The position numbers and the translations under genes are program-made. DNA of 64,000 nucleotides from Hydrotalea sandarakina. GTDB lineage: Bacteria; Bacteroidota; Bacteroidia; Chitinophagales; Chitinophagaceae. Positions within the stretch are counted from its first letter, which is position 1. Every line of letters begins with the position of its first letter. The notes beneath the pieces are model-generated. The model was not told where the DNA came from, did no database searches, and saw nothing but the letters and a program-made list of their open reading frames with translations. The DNA is taken from the NCBI RefSeq assembly GCF_003254115.1, contig NZ_QKZV01000007.1, positions 1 through 64,000 on the forward strand, in the 5' to 3' direction. This document shows positions 51,618-59,208 of the stretch, piece by piece.

Positions 51618-53180
51618 TTAAAATGGTGGTTCTTCAAAACCTTCATCAAAATCGCCACCGTTCATTTTACTTCCTTTTTGAATGTATAATTTGCCCCCCT
51701 CTTCACTACTGCTTCCCGGTACAGTTCCCGGTCTTAACTGCTTCCAATTACTTTGTTGAAATTCGGAATCGGGCACTTCTTCAAACTTTTGTATTTCCAA
51801 ATGTGCTTTTAGTTTAATGGTTTCTAATGCCCCATTTCTATGTTTAGCGATACGAATATGTGTTTCCCCTTTTGTACTTTCACCCATTTCATTGGCGCCA
51901 ATTTCATAGTACTCAGGTCTGTAAATAAACATTACCATATCCGCATCCTGTTCAATGGCTCCTGATTCTCTTAAGTCACTTAATTGCGGCATTTTACTTT
52001 CTTTTCTTGTTTCTACCGCACGACTTAATTGTGATAGTGCAATAATGGGTATTCCTAACTCTTTTGCTAAAGCCTTAAGGTTTCTGGAAATGGTGCTAAT
52101 TTCCTGTTCTCTATTGCCATTTCTATCACCGGTTCCACTCATTAATTGCAAGTAGTCAATAATAATTAACCCAACATTATGTTTGTTTACTAACCTGCGT
52201 GCTTTGGCTCTAAATTCAAAAATGTTGAGTGCAGCAGTATCATCAATAAACAATGGTGCTTTCTCTAGTCGCTTAATACCTTTTGTGTGCAGTTGTTGGT
52301 ATTCATAGTCTTCCAATTTTCCTCTAGAAATTTTTTCAATAGGAATTTCACTTTCGGCACTTAAAATACGTTGTACTAATTGTGACGCACTCATCTCCAA
52401 ACTAAAGAAACCTACCCCAACAGGTTTAATGGGGTTTAATGCAGCATTTCGAGCAAGGTTCAAAGCAAAAGCGGTTTTACCTACTGAAGGGCGTGCTGCT
52501 AAAATTATTAAGTCGGTATTTTGCCATCCATAAGTAATTCTGTCTAGTGAATGAAATCCACTTGGAACGCCTGAAATATCTTCTTTTCTTGTTCTTAATT
52601 CATCAATTCTATTAATGGTTTTTGCCAATACATTGCCAATGTCTTCAAAATTCTTTTTTAAATAATTGTTGGTAATGTTAAACATTTTGGTTTCACTGTC
52701 ATCCAGCAAATCAAAAACGTCGGTGCTGTCTTCATAAGCATCGCTAATTATTTCTCCACTAATTCTTATCAATTCACGTTGAATAAATTTTTGAAGAATA
52801 ATTCTGGCATGCGCATCAATGTGTGCGGTGCTTACCACTGAGTTGGTTAGTTTGGTAATATAATAAGGGCCACCCACCAATTCCAGCTGGTCTTTTCTTT
52901 TTAATTCCTCTACTACCGTTAATATGTCAATGGGTATTCCCCTTTGTTGCATATCCTGCATGGCAGTGAATATAATTTGGTGGGCTTCAACATAAAAACA
53001 TTCCGGTTTTAAGTTGGTATCAATTAAACTATCAAAAGCACTTTTTTCCAACATAATAGCACCTAATACGGCTTCCTCCAATTCACGAGCTTGTGGGGGT
53101 ATTTTGCCAAACACCATTGTGCTTAAATCGGAAGTGGTTTTTCTTCTTTTTTTATCTCTGTTGATATTAGAAATATCCAT
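51618..53180 (-). CDS. dnaB: Replicative DNA helicase
   Basis: This 520-residue hexameric helicase unwinds DNA ahead of the replication fork. The N-terminal helical domain (about 30-140) contains PPQARELEEAVLGAIMLE. The RecA-like motor domain (about 200-465) has Walker A ARPSVGKTAFALN, Walker B LIIIDYLQLM, the SQLSRAVETR loop and DLRESGAIEQDADMVMFIYRPEYY. The C-terminal 40 residues are a glycine- and acid-rich tail. The start at 53180 (MDISNINRDKKRR) is preferred over 53234. The gene has a leader of about 90 nt with a 9-bp hairpin, downstream of a candidate promoter at 53277-53305. Confidence 0.95.
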   Translation of the reverse strand: MDISNINRDKKRRKTTSDLSTMVFGKIPPQARELEEAVLGAIMLEKSAFDSLIDTNLKPECFYVEAHQIIFTAMQDMQQRGIPIDILTVVEELKRKDQLELVGGPYYITKLTNSVVSTAHIDAHARIILQKFIQRELIRISGEIISDAYEDSTDVFDLLDDSETKMFNITNNYLKKNFEDIGNVLAKTINRIDELRTRKEDISGVPSGFHSLDRITYGWQNTDLIILAARPSVGKTAFALNLARNAALNPIKPVGVGFFSLEMSASQLVQRILSAESEIPIEKISRGKLEDYEYQQLHTKGIKRLEKAPLFIDDTAALNIFEFRAKARRLVNKHNVGLIIIDYLQLMSGTGDRNGNREQEISTISRNLKALAKELGIPIIALSQLSRAVETRKESKMPQLSDLRESGAIEQDADMVMFIYRPEYYEIGANEMGESTKGETHIRIAKHRNGALETIKLKAHLEIQKFEEVPDSEFQQSNWKQLRPGTVPGSSSEEGGKLYIQKGSKMNGGDFDEGFEEPPF

Positions 53181-53227
53181 AAAAGGAGTGTGTTTGAAAT
53201 AGTAAAAGTTTAAGTTTGGTTCAATGC

Positions 53228-53259
53228 GTAACAATTTTCTTTTGTTAAGGAATTGTTAC
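53228..53259 (-). promoter_or_regulatory. Hairpin in the dnaB leader
   Basis: GTAACAATT at 53228-53236 and AATTGTTAC at 53251-53259 form a 9-bp stem (extendable by two G-U pairs) within the predicted dnaB leader RNA. No T-run follows, so it is not an intrinsic terminator. Confidence 0.5.
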
Positions 53260-53276
53260 CTCATTGGGTAGGGGTG

Positions 53277-53305
53277 CGAATATAATGGTTGAAAATTGTT
53301 TGCAA
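53277..53305 (-). promoter_or_regulatory. Candidate dnaB promoter
   Basis: On the minus strand TTG (complement of 53303-53305), 18 nt, then TATATTCG (complement of 53277-53284; 7 of 8 to TAnnTTTG). Predicted start near 53271. Confidence 0.5.
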
Positions 53306-53410
53306 ATCTTTTTTTCACTTTAATTTTCAATCTTTTTCATCCACATTTCATGCACCTAAATTTCCTACTTATTCACACGAATTTCGTATTTATTCTACTG
53401 TATTTAATGG

Positions 53411-53463
53411 TTTGTGCACAAAAAACAAAATTTTCGTACGTTCAATGCACATTCAATGTGCAT
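53411..53463. promoter_or_regulatory. Two adjacent palindromes sharing TGCAC
   Basis: TTTGTGCACAAA (53411-53422) is a perfect 12-bp palindrome. ATGCACAT-TCA-ATGTGCAT (53445-53463) is a perfect 8-3-8 inverted repeat. Their centres are 38 bp apart, and both contain the GTGCA/TGCAC half-site. Neither has a terminator T-run. Confidence 0.4.
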
Positions 53464-53658
53464 AAAGAAATTAATCCTAAAAATTTATTTTTTAGCATTT
53501 TATTCGTAACTGTCCAATGACATATTTGTCTGATTACAATTTAATTTATTGTTTAATATTTTTTATTCTGCCATTATTATTGTAATTGAAAAAATTACTG
53601 ACATAATATGATGCCTGAAGTGTTTTTTTAAAAATTTCAGTTACGGCATTGCAACAAG

Positions 53659-53666
53659 TATATTTG
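53659..53666 (+). promoter_or_regulatory. -7 element of pheT within an inverted repeat
   Basis: TATATTTG fits TAnnTTTG exactly; predicted start near 53672. It lies between CAACAAG (53652-53658) and CTTGTTG (53683-53689), so a 7-bp inverted repeat spans the promoter and start. Confidence 0.5.
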
Positions 53667-53694
53667 CGCTTATTATAGCAAACTTGTTGAATAC

Positions 53695-56118
53695 ATGACC
53701 ATTAGTTATAACTGGCTTAGCAAATACTTACCTAAAGCCATTGAGCCCGAGAAATTAGCTGTTATTTTAACTGCCATAGGGTTAGAAGTTGAAAAGGTTT
53801 CAACTTTTGAAACTATACCCGGGGGTTTAGCCGGCATAATTGTGGGCGAAGTACTTACTTGTGAACCTCATCCCAATGCCGATAAATTAAAAATAACCAC
53901 TGTTAATGTTGGTGCTGAACAACCTTTACAAATTGTTTGTGGTGCTCAAAATGTGGCTGCCGGTCAAAAAGTGGTAGTAGCCCCGGTGGGTGTAACCATT
54001 CATCCATTTAATGGTGAGCCTGTTACTATGAAAGTGGCTAAAATAAGGGGTTTGGAAAGCCATGGAATGATATGTGCAGAAGATGAAATTGGGGTTGGTA
54101 CCAGCCATGCGGGTATAATTGTTTTAACTACGGATGCAAAACCGGGCACCCCTGCGGCAACTTTATTTGAAACTTATCAAGATGTAATTTTTGAAATTGG
54201 TTTAACCCCTAACCGAATGGATGCTATGAGCCATTTGGGTGTGGCAAAAGATGTATGTGCCTATTTAAGCCACCATCAAAAAAAAGAGGTAAAAGTAAAA
54301 TTGCCTTATCAAAACTCATTTAAGGTTGATAATAAAGAACTGCCAATAAATGTATTAATTGAAAACGAAGAAGCTTGTCCTCGTTACAGTGGCATAACCA
54401 TTAGTGGCGTAAAGGTTGGCCCATCGCCAAGTTGGCTGAAAAACAGTTTACAAGCTATTGGCATCCGCTCTATTAACAATGTAGTAGATGTTACTAATTT
54501 TATTTTACACGAAACAGGACAGCCTTTACATGCTTTTGACGTAAAGGCAATTAAAAACCAAACTGTTATTGTTAAAACCTTACCTGCGCAAACGTCTTTC
54601 ATTACCTTAGATGGTAAAGAAAGAAAACTACTGCCAAATGATTTAATGATTTGTAACGGTGCCGGTGAGCCTATGTGTATAGCCGGTGTTTTCGGTGGTG
54701 CTGAAAGTGGTGTTAATGAAGCAACTACCAATGTTTTTTTAGAAAGTGCTTGTTTTAATCCTACCTACATTCGCAAAACATCTGTTGCACATCAATTACG
54801 AACTGAAGCTGCTACCCGTTTTGAAAAGGGGGTGGATATTTCCGGCACAGTACAGGTATTAAAAAGGGCTGCTTTACTTATTAAGGAAGTAGCAGGCGGT
54901 ACCATTAGTTCGGATATTGTAGATGTATATCCCAATCCACTTTCTAAAAATGAAATTGCGCTTAAATATCATTATCTAAAAAAACTTAGTGGTAAAAATT
55001 ATCATCCGGACACAATTAAAAGAATATTAACTGCCTTGGGTTTTGAAGTAGTAAAAGAAGGTATTGATGAAATAAGATTAGCTGTTCCATTTAATAAACC
55101 CGATATTACTTTACCGGCAGATGTGGTTGAAGAAATATTGCGAATTGATGGCTTGGATAATATAGATATTCCGGCAACCATAACCATTACTCCTGCATCA
55201 GAAACCCTTGGCTTCAAACATCAATTGCAGCAGAAATTGGCCAATTATTTGGCGGGGCAAGGTTATCATGAAATTGTAACAAATTCTATAACCAATAGCC
55301 AATATTATTCCGAAAAAACTTTGCAACACACGGTTGCCATGTTAAACAGCTTAAGTGCCGATTTAAATGTAATGCGTCCTTCCATGTTAGAAACGGGATT
55401 GGAAATTATTGCTTACAATCTAAATAGAAAAAATAATAAGTTGCGTTTATTTGAATTTGGAAAAACTTATTTCAGTAATGAGGTTGGAAAGTATGTGGAG
55501 ACTGAGCATTTGTCATTATACCTAACCGGAAAAATAACCGATGACAATTGGCAACATAAAAATAAGCCTGCTGATTTTTATGAAGCAAAAGGTATTGCTA
55601 CTGCAATATTGCAATGGTGCGGTATTAATGAATTGCAATGGAAACAAGATGCCAGCAATCCACAAGCACTAAAAATTTGTTCAGGAAAAAAACAATTGGG
55701 CAGTGTTGAAGTGGTACCCCATGAAATAACATCAAAATTTGATATTAAGCAAACCGTATGTTTTATTGATTTTGATTTTAATATGCTGTTACAATCAAAT
55801 GCCAATTTGAGTATTACTTATAAAGAAGTTCCCAAATTTCCTGCTGTTCAACGCGACTTAGCATTGGTGGTTCCCAATAACACCGACTATCAAATGCTTG
55901 AAAATATTGTGCAAAAACTTAAGCTTAATAAGTTAAAGCATATGCATGTGTTTGATGTATTTGAAAATGAAAAGTTAGGTAACAATAAAAAATCAGTTGC
56001 TATTAACTTCACATTTTTAGATGAAGAAAAAACATTAACTGATAAGCAAATTGATGCTATGATGCAAACACTTATGCAGGCTTTTGAGCAAGAGGCACAA
56101 GCTTTAATTAGAAAATAA
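53695..56118 (+). CDS. pheT: Phenylalanyl-tRNA synthetase beta subunit
   Basis: This 807-residue beta subunit of the alpha2-beta2 enzyme binds tRNA-Phe and edits misacylated tyrosine. Domain order is complete. The N-terminal MTISYNWLSKYLP is followed by a tRNA-binding OB domain (about 40-150, GEVLTCEPHPNADKLKITTVNVG, KIRGLESHGMICAEDEIG). Next come the B3/B4 editing region (NVVDVTNFILHETGQPLHAFD), B5 (about 400-480), the catalytic-like core (VTNSITNSQYYSEKT, LNVMRPSMLETGLEIIAYN) and the C-terminal ferredoxin-like anticodon-binding domain (PKFPAVQRDLALVVP). pheS is not adjacent. It starts a plus-strand run with the coiled-coil and zapA genes (gap 5 bp). Confidence 0.97.
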   Translation: MTISYNWLSKYLPKAIEPEKLAVILTAIGLEVEKVSTFETIPGGLAGIIVGEVLTCEPHPNADKLKITTVNVGAEQPLQIVCGAQNVAAGQKVVVAPVGVTIHPFNGEPVTMKVAKIRGLESHGMICAEDEIGVGTSHAGIIVLTTDAKPGTPAATLFETYQDVIFEIGLTPNRMDAMSHLGVAKDVCAYLSHHQKKEVKVKLPYQNSFKVDNKELPINVLIENEEACPRYSGITISGVKVGPSPSWLKNSLQAIGIRSINNVVDVTNFILHETGQPLHAFDVKAIKNQTVIVKTLPAQTSFITLDGKERKLLPNDLMICNGAGEPMCIAGVFGGAESGVNEATTNVFLESACFNPTYIRKTSVAHQLRTEAATRFEKGVDISGTVQVLKRAALLIKEVAGGTISSDIVDVYPNPLSKNEIALKYHYLKKLSGKNYHPDTIKRILTALGFEVVKEGIDEIRLAVPFNKPDITLPADVVEEILRIDGLDNIDIPATITITPASETLGFKHQLQQKLANYLAGQGYHEIVTNSITNSQYYSEKTLQHTVAMLNSLSADLNVMRPSMLETGLEIIAYNLNRKNNKLRLFEFGKTYFSNEVGKYVETEHLSLYLTGKITDDNWQHKNKPADFYEAKGIATAILQWCGINELQWKQDASNPQALKICSGKKQLGSVEVVPHEITSKFDIKQTVCFIDFDFNMLLQSNANLSITYKEVPKFPAVQRDLALVVPNNTDYQMLENIVQKLKLNKLKHMHVFDVFENEKLGNNKKSVAINFTFLDEEKTLTDKQIDAMMQTLMQAFEQEAQALIRK

Positions 56119-56123
56119 GGTAT

Positions 56124-56414
56124 ATGCAACAGGTTAATGAACAAATAAACAGGTTACAGCAAAAAATTCAAGAGTTGTGGCTATATACACAAAAATTAAC
56201 CCGTGAAAACCAGCAATTGAAAAAAGAATTACAAGTTGCCAATGCTGAAAAGGCAGAATTACTGACCCAAATTGAAGCATTGCAACAAACTAAAACGGCC
56301 TTGCAAATTGGTGTAAACACATGGAATGAATCAGACAAAGCGGAGTTTGCGGAGAACATCAACAAATATTTAAAAGAAATTGAACATTGGTTGGGTGTAT
56401 TAAAATCTGCCTAA
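56124..56414 (+). CDS. Coiled-coil protein next to zapA (ZapB-like by position)
   Basis: The product is 96 residues. About 1-60 is a continuous coiled coil with clear heptads (VNEQINRLQQKIQELWLYTQKL, LKKELQVANAEKAELLTQIEAL). A short conserved C-terminal segment (NKYLKEIEHWLGVLKSA) follows. It lies 5 bp after pheT and its stop codon directly abuts the zapA ATG, so it is co-transcribed with both. ZapB of proteobacteria is a similar short coiled coil that binds ZapA at the division ring. A ZapB-like role is inferred from shape and position only. Confidence 0.75.
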   Translation: MQQVNEQINRLQQKIQELWLYTQKLTRENQQLKKELQVANAEKAELLTQIEALQQTKTALQIGVNTWNESDKAEFAENINKYLKEIEHWLGVLKSA

Positions 56415-56714
56415 ATGGAAACATTAATTACGGTAAATGTTATTATAGCCGATAGAAATTATCGCATTAAAATACAGCCGGACGACGAGGCTGTATTGCG
56501 AAAAACTGTTAAAATTATAAATGATAAAATTAAAGAATACAAACAGGTTTTTGCCGGCAAAGACATGCAAGATTATGTAGCCATGGTTTTATTATGGCTG
56601 GCTACCGAACAAACCAAATCACCATTACCTGTTGCCGAAGAACAAACCATTACTCAATCGTTGCAGCAATTAGAAACATTGGTAGATGGGTTCTTAAATC
56701 AAACACAATTGTAA
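56415..56714 (+). CDS. zapA: Cell division protein ZapA
   Basis: This 99-residue FtsZ-associated protein bundles FtsZ filaments. The N-terminal globular domain contains TVNVIIADRNYRIKIQPDDEAVLRKTVKIINDKIKEYKQ-type family sequence. The second half (DMQDYVAMVLLWLATEQ, then SLQQLETLVDGFL) is the helical dimer and tetramer coil. It directly follows the coiled-coil gene with no intergenic base, implying translational coupling, and precedes rny. The order zapA-rny is common in Bacteroidota and Firmicutes. Confidence 0.92.
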   Translation: METLITVNVIIADRNYRIKIQPDDEAVLRKTVKIINDKIKEYKQVFAGKDMQDYVAMVLLWLATEQTKSPLPVAEEQTITQSLQQLETLVDGFLNQTQL

Positions 56715-56799
56715 TAAAGCACCGCGTTTCAAAGAAAGCGTGTAACAGGTACACAAACACTCACATAAATTATATATCTTCGCAAATTAACTTCATAAT

Positions 56800-56824
56800 A
56801 ATTATCTGAACAGATAGTTGGAGG
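56800..56824 (+). promoter_or_regulatory. Hairpin followed by a strong Shine-Dalgarno sequence
   Basis: An 8-bp stem with one G-U pair (56800-56807 with 56812-56819, loop GAAC) is followed immediately by GGAGG (56820-56824), seven bases before an ATG at 56832. Shine-Dalgarno sequences are otherwise nearly absent in the window. Confidence 0.45.
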
Positions 56825-56831
56825 AAGTAAA

Positions 56832-56933
56832 ATGAAAGCGTTTAATTTTAAAAATAGCAACCACAATGGATCAAACAATTATATACATCATAATTGGTAT
56901 ACTGGCTTTAATTGCAGGCATTTTTGCGGGTAA
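56832..56933 (+). CDS. Possible leader peptide of 33 codons overlapping the rny start
   Basis: The ATG at 56832 has the best Shine-Dalgarno sequence in the window (GGAGG, 7-nt spacing). The frame is read +1 relative to rny's frame and ends at TAA 56931-56933, 65 bp inside rny, whose ATG is at 56866. The peptide would be rich in Asn, His and aromatic residues ([17 protein letters not shown]). It resembles no family; if translated, it may tune rny initiation. Confidence 0.35.
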   Translation: MKAFNFKNSNHNGSNNYIHHNWYTGFNCRHFCG

Positions 56934-58431
56934 GCTAATATTTTCAAAAAACACCCAAAGCAAAATTGAAGAAGCTAATTTTCAGGCACAAACCATTATT
57001 AAAGAAGCCGAATTAAAGGCTGAAAATATTAAAAAAGAAAAATTATTAGAAGCCAAAGAAAAATACGTTCAATTAAAGTCAGAATACGATAAAGATGTTT
57101 TAGAGCGTAACCGTAAATTAGGTGAGGCTGAAGCGCGTATTAAGCAAAAAGAAATTACAATCAATCAAAAAGAACAAGCTTTAGATAAGCAGTTGAAGGA
57201 AAATGAAGTAATTAGGGCCAATCTAAATCGCCAAATTGAGGTAGTAAATCAAAAGCGTACAGAATTAGAGAAACACCAAGAAGAGCACATTAGACGGTTA
57301 GAAAAAATTGCTGCATTAACTGCTGAAGAAGCTAAAGCACAATTAATTGAATCGTTAAAGTCGGAAGCACAAACCCAGGCTTTGGCATTACAACAAGAAA
57401 TTATTGAAGATGCCCGTGTGAAAGCGAATAAAGAAGCACGAAAAATTATTATTCAATCCATTCAACGTACCGCAGCTGAACAAACCATTGAAAATACAGT
57501 ATCTGTATTCAATTTAGAATCTGATGAAATAAAAGGTCAGATTATTGGTCGCGAAGGAAGAAATATTCGAGCCATTGAAGCCGCTACCGGTGTTGATTTG
57601 ATTGTTGATGATACCCCGGAAGCTATTGTACTTTCATCGTACGACCCATTACGCAGGGAAATTGCCCGTTTAAGTTTACAGCGTTTAATTGCAGATGGGC
57701 GTATTCATCCGGCGCGCATAGAAGAGGTAGTAGAAAAAACCCGTAGACAATTGGAAGAACAAATTATTGAAATTGGCGAAAGAACGGTAATAGAATTGGG
57801 TATACATGGCTTGCATAAGGAATTAGTAAGAATAGTAGGAAAAATGCGTTTCCGTTCTTCTTATGGCCAAAACCTGTTAATGCATAGCCGCGAAACAGCC
57901 AATTTGTGTGCCATTATGGCCAGTGAACTGGGCTTAAACCCTAAATTGGCAAAACGTGCCGGTTTATTGCACGATATAGGAAAAGTGCCGGATGAAGAAA
58001 CTGAATTAAGCCACGCTTTATTGGGAGCTAAACTAGCTGAAAAATATGGTGAAAATCCGGCTGTGGTGAATGCCATTGGTGCCCACCACGATGAAATGGA
58101 AATGCTGTATGTAATTTCACCTATTGTACAAGCCTGTGATGCCATTAGCGGTGCTCGTCCCGGAGCTCGCCGCGAAATGATGCAACAGTATATTCAGCGT
58201 ATTAAAGACCTTGAAAATCTGGCCCAGGCCTATCCCGGGGTTGAAAAGGCCTATGCCATTCAGGCCGGAAGAGAATTACGTGTAATTGTGGAAGCCGATA
58301 AAGTTACCGATAGTGAAAGCGATAAGTTAAGTTTTGAAATTGCCCAAAAAATTCAAACCGAAATGACTTATCCGGGCCAAATTAAGGTAACGGTAATCCG
58401 CGAAAAACGCGCAATTAATGTTGCCAGATAA
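56866..58431 (+). CDS. rny: Ribonuclease Y
   Basis: This 521-residue membrane-anchored endoribonuclease starts mRNA decay. An N-terminal membrane helix (about 4-26, [22 protein letters not shown]) is followed by a long coiled coil (about 30-195) rich in Glu, Lys and Gln. The KH domain (about 205-270) has the [14 protein letters not shown]-type motif, here [18 protein letters not shown]. The HD domain (about 335-430) has [19 protein letters not shown] and [12 protein letters not shown] metal ligands. Length matches the family. A small frame with a strong ribosome-binding site overlaps its start. Confidence 0.96.
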   Translation: MDQTIIYIIIGILALIAGIFAGKLIFSKNTQSKIEEANFQAQTIIKEAELKAENIKKEKLLEAKEKYVQLKSEYDKDVLERNRKLGEAEARIKQKEITINQKEQALDKQLKENEVIRANLNRQIEVVNQKRTELEKHQEEHIRRLEKIAALTAEEAKAQLIESLKSEAQTQALALQQEIIEDARVKANKEARKIIIQSIQRTAAEQTIENTVSVFNLESDEIKGQIIGREGRNIRAIEAATGVDLIVDDTPEAIVLSSYDPLRREIARLSLQRLIADGRIHPARIEEVVEKTRRQLEEQIIEIGERTVIELGIHGLHKELVRIVGKMRFRSSYGQNLLMHSRETANLCAIMASELGLNPKLAKRAGLLHDIGKVPDEETELSHALLGAKLAEKYGENPAVVNAIGAHHDEMEMLYVISPIVQACDAISGARPGARREMMQQYIQRIKDLENLAQAYPGVEKAYAIQAGRELRVIVEADKVTDSESDKLSFEIAQKIQTEMTYPGQIKVTVIREKRAINVAR

Positions 58432-58449
58432 ATAATTTAAAAATTCTGG

Positions 58450-58478
58450 TTGGAATTTAAAATTTTCTGTTACCTTTG
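58450..58478 (+). promoter_or_regulatory. rplS promoter
   Basis: TTG (58450-58452), 18 nt, TACCTTTG (58471-58478), a near-perfect Bacteroidota promoter. Predicted start near 58484. It excludes an in-frame TTG start at 58476, leaving the ATG at 58500. Confidence 0.75.
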
Positions 58479-58499
58479 CCGTCCGCAAAAATAAAAGTT

Positions 58500-58850
58500 A
58501 TGAGCGAAGCAGTTCAATTTGTACATGAGCAGTTAATTGCCAAAAAAGAATATCCGAAGTTTAAAAGCGGTGATAACATTACCGTAAACTATAAAATTAT
58601 TGAAGGAGGTAAAGAACGTATCCAAAGTTTTAGGGGCGATGTGTTAAAATTGCAGGGTACAGGTGCTACTGCAACTTTCACCGTTCGTAAAATTTCAGAT
58701 GGTGTGGGTGTTGAAAGATTATTCCCCTTCTATTCACCTAATATTGATTCAATTGTTTTGAACAAGAAAGGTAAAGTACGCAGAGCTAAATTGTACTATT
58801 TAAGAGAGCGTAGCGGTAAAAGTGCCCGTATTAAAGAAAAACGTTTCTAA
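58500..58850 (+). CDS. rplS: 50S ribosomal protein L19
   Basis: This 116-residue protein of the large subunit lies near the interface with the small subunit. Conserved segments are [56 protein letters not shown] and [23 protein letters not shown]. The start at 58500 gives the usual N-terminus and lies 22 bp after its own promoter. A strong terminator follows at 58872, so the gene is expressed alone rather than with rpsP-rimM-trmD, its partners in many bacteria. Confidence 0.97.
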   Translation: MSEAVQFVHEQLIAKKEYPKFKSGDNITVNYKIIEGGKERIQSFRGDVLKLQGTGATATFTVRKISDGVGVERLFPFYSPNIDSIVLNKKGKVRRAKLYYLRERSGKSARIKEKRF

Positions 58851-58871
58851 TATTTTAGCAATAAATTTGAG

Positions 58872-58899
58872 GCGGAAGTTGTTAAACTTCCGCTTTTTT
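58872..58899 (+). terminator. rplS terminator
   Basis: A perfect 9-bp stem (58872-58880 with 58885-58893), loop GTTA, then six T. Confidence 0.9.
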
Positions 58900-58936
58900 A
58901 TGCCGTCTTAATCAAACTTAATTCATAACTAAATTT

Positions 58937-58958
58937 TTAGTACAAAATTTTGTACTAA
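58937..58958. promoter_or_regulatory. 22-bp perfect palindrome over the tatA promoter
   Basis: The half-site TTAGTACAAAA is followed directly by its exact complement TTTTGTACTAA. The right end overlaps TAACTTTA (58956-58963), the likely -7 element, and the palindrome covers the promoter spacer. With a start near 58969 its centre is about 21 bp upstream, typical for a repressor site. Confidence 0.55.
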
Positions 58959-58983
58959 CTTTACCCTCTTAAATTAAATTTTT

Positions 58984-59178
58984 ATGGCAAATTTAGGAAT
59001 GCCCGAACTGATTATCATTTTAATTGCAATCCTGGTATTATTTGGTGGTAAGAAAATACCTGAGTTTATGCGTGGTTTGGGTAGAGGTATTCGTGAGTTT
59101 AACGATGCAAAAGACAACGTTAAAAGAGAGTTACAAGAAGGAATGAAAGAAAAAGACTCAGAAACCGCTACCAAGTAA
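58984..59178 (+). CDS. tatA: Twin-arginine translocase subunit TatA/TatE
   Basis: This 64-residue protein has one membrane helix (about 7-21, PELIIILIAILVLFGGKKIPEF) with the conserved FG pair at the membrane exit. An amphipathic helix (MRGLGRGIREFNDAKDNV) and a charged tail follow. TatA oligomers form the passage for folded proteins sorted by TatC, which is not in the window. Likely local clients include the DUF1501 protein with its twin-arginine start. gatA follows after 30 bp without a terminator and is probably on the same mRNA. The promoter is covered by a 22-bp palindrome. Confidence 0.94.
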   Translation: MANLGMPELIIILIAILVLFGGKKIPEFMRGLGRGIREFNDAKDNVKRELQEGMKEKDSETATK

Positions 59179-59208
59179 TTATTCACCATTTTCATTTTTG
59201 CAAGGGTT

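Larger units (their letters stand above)
53181..53694. other. 514-bp AT-rich intergenic region between dnaB and pheT
   Basis: This is the longest gene-free stretch in the window. Besides the dnaB leader hairpin and promoter, it holds two nonamers resembling DnaA boxes on the plus strand (TCATCCACA at 53337-53345, TTATTCACA at 53369-53377). It also holds a 12-bp palindrome (53411-53422), an 8-3-8 inverted repeat (53445-53463) and the pheT promoter region. No credible coding frame or tRNA was seen. Confidence 0.6.

Noticed and set aside
53296-53520. Plus-strand frame of 74 codons in the dnaB-pheT gap
   Set aside because: Phe/Ile/Leu-rich sequence in AT-rich DNA, overlapping the palindromes; no family resemblance and no promoter placed for it.
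56715-56865. 6S RNA or another structured RNA after zapA
   Set aside because: Position would fit other bacteria, but only about 150 bp are available, no long interrupted rod structure is visible, and the stretch contains a leader frame with a Shine-Dalgarno sequence.
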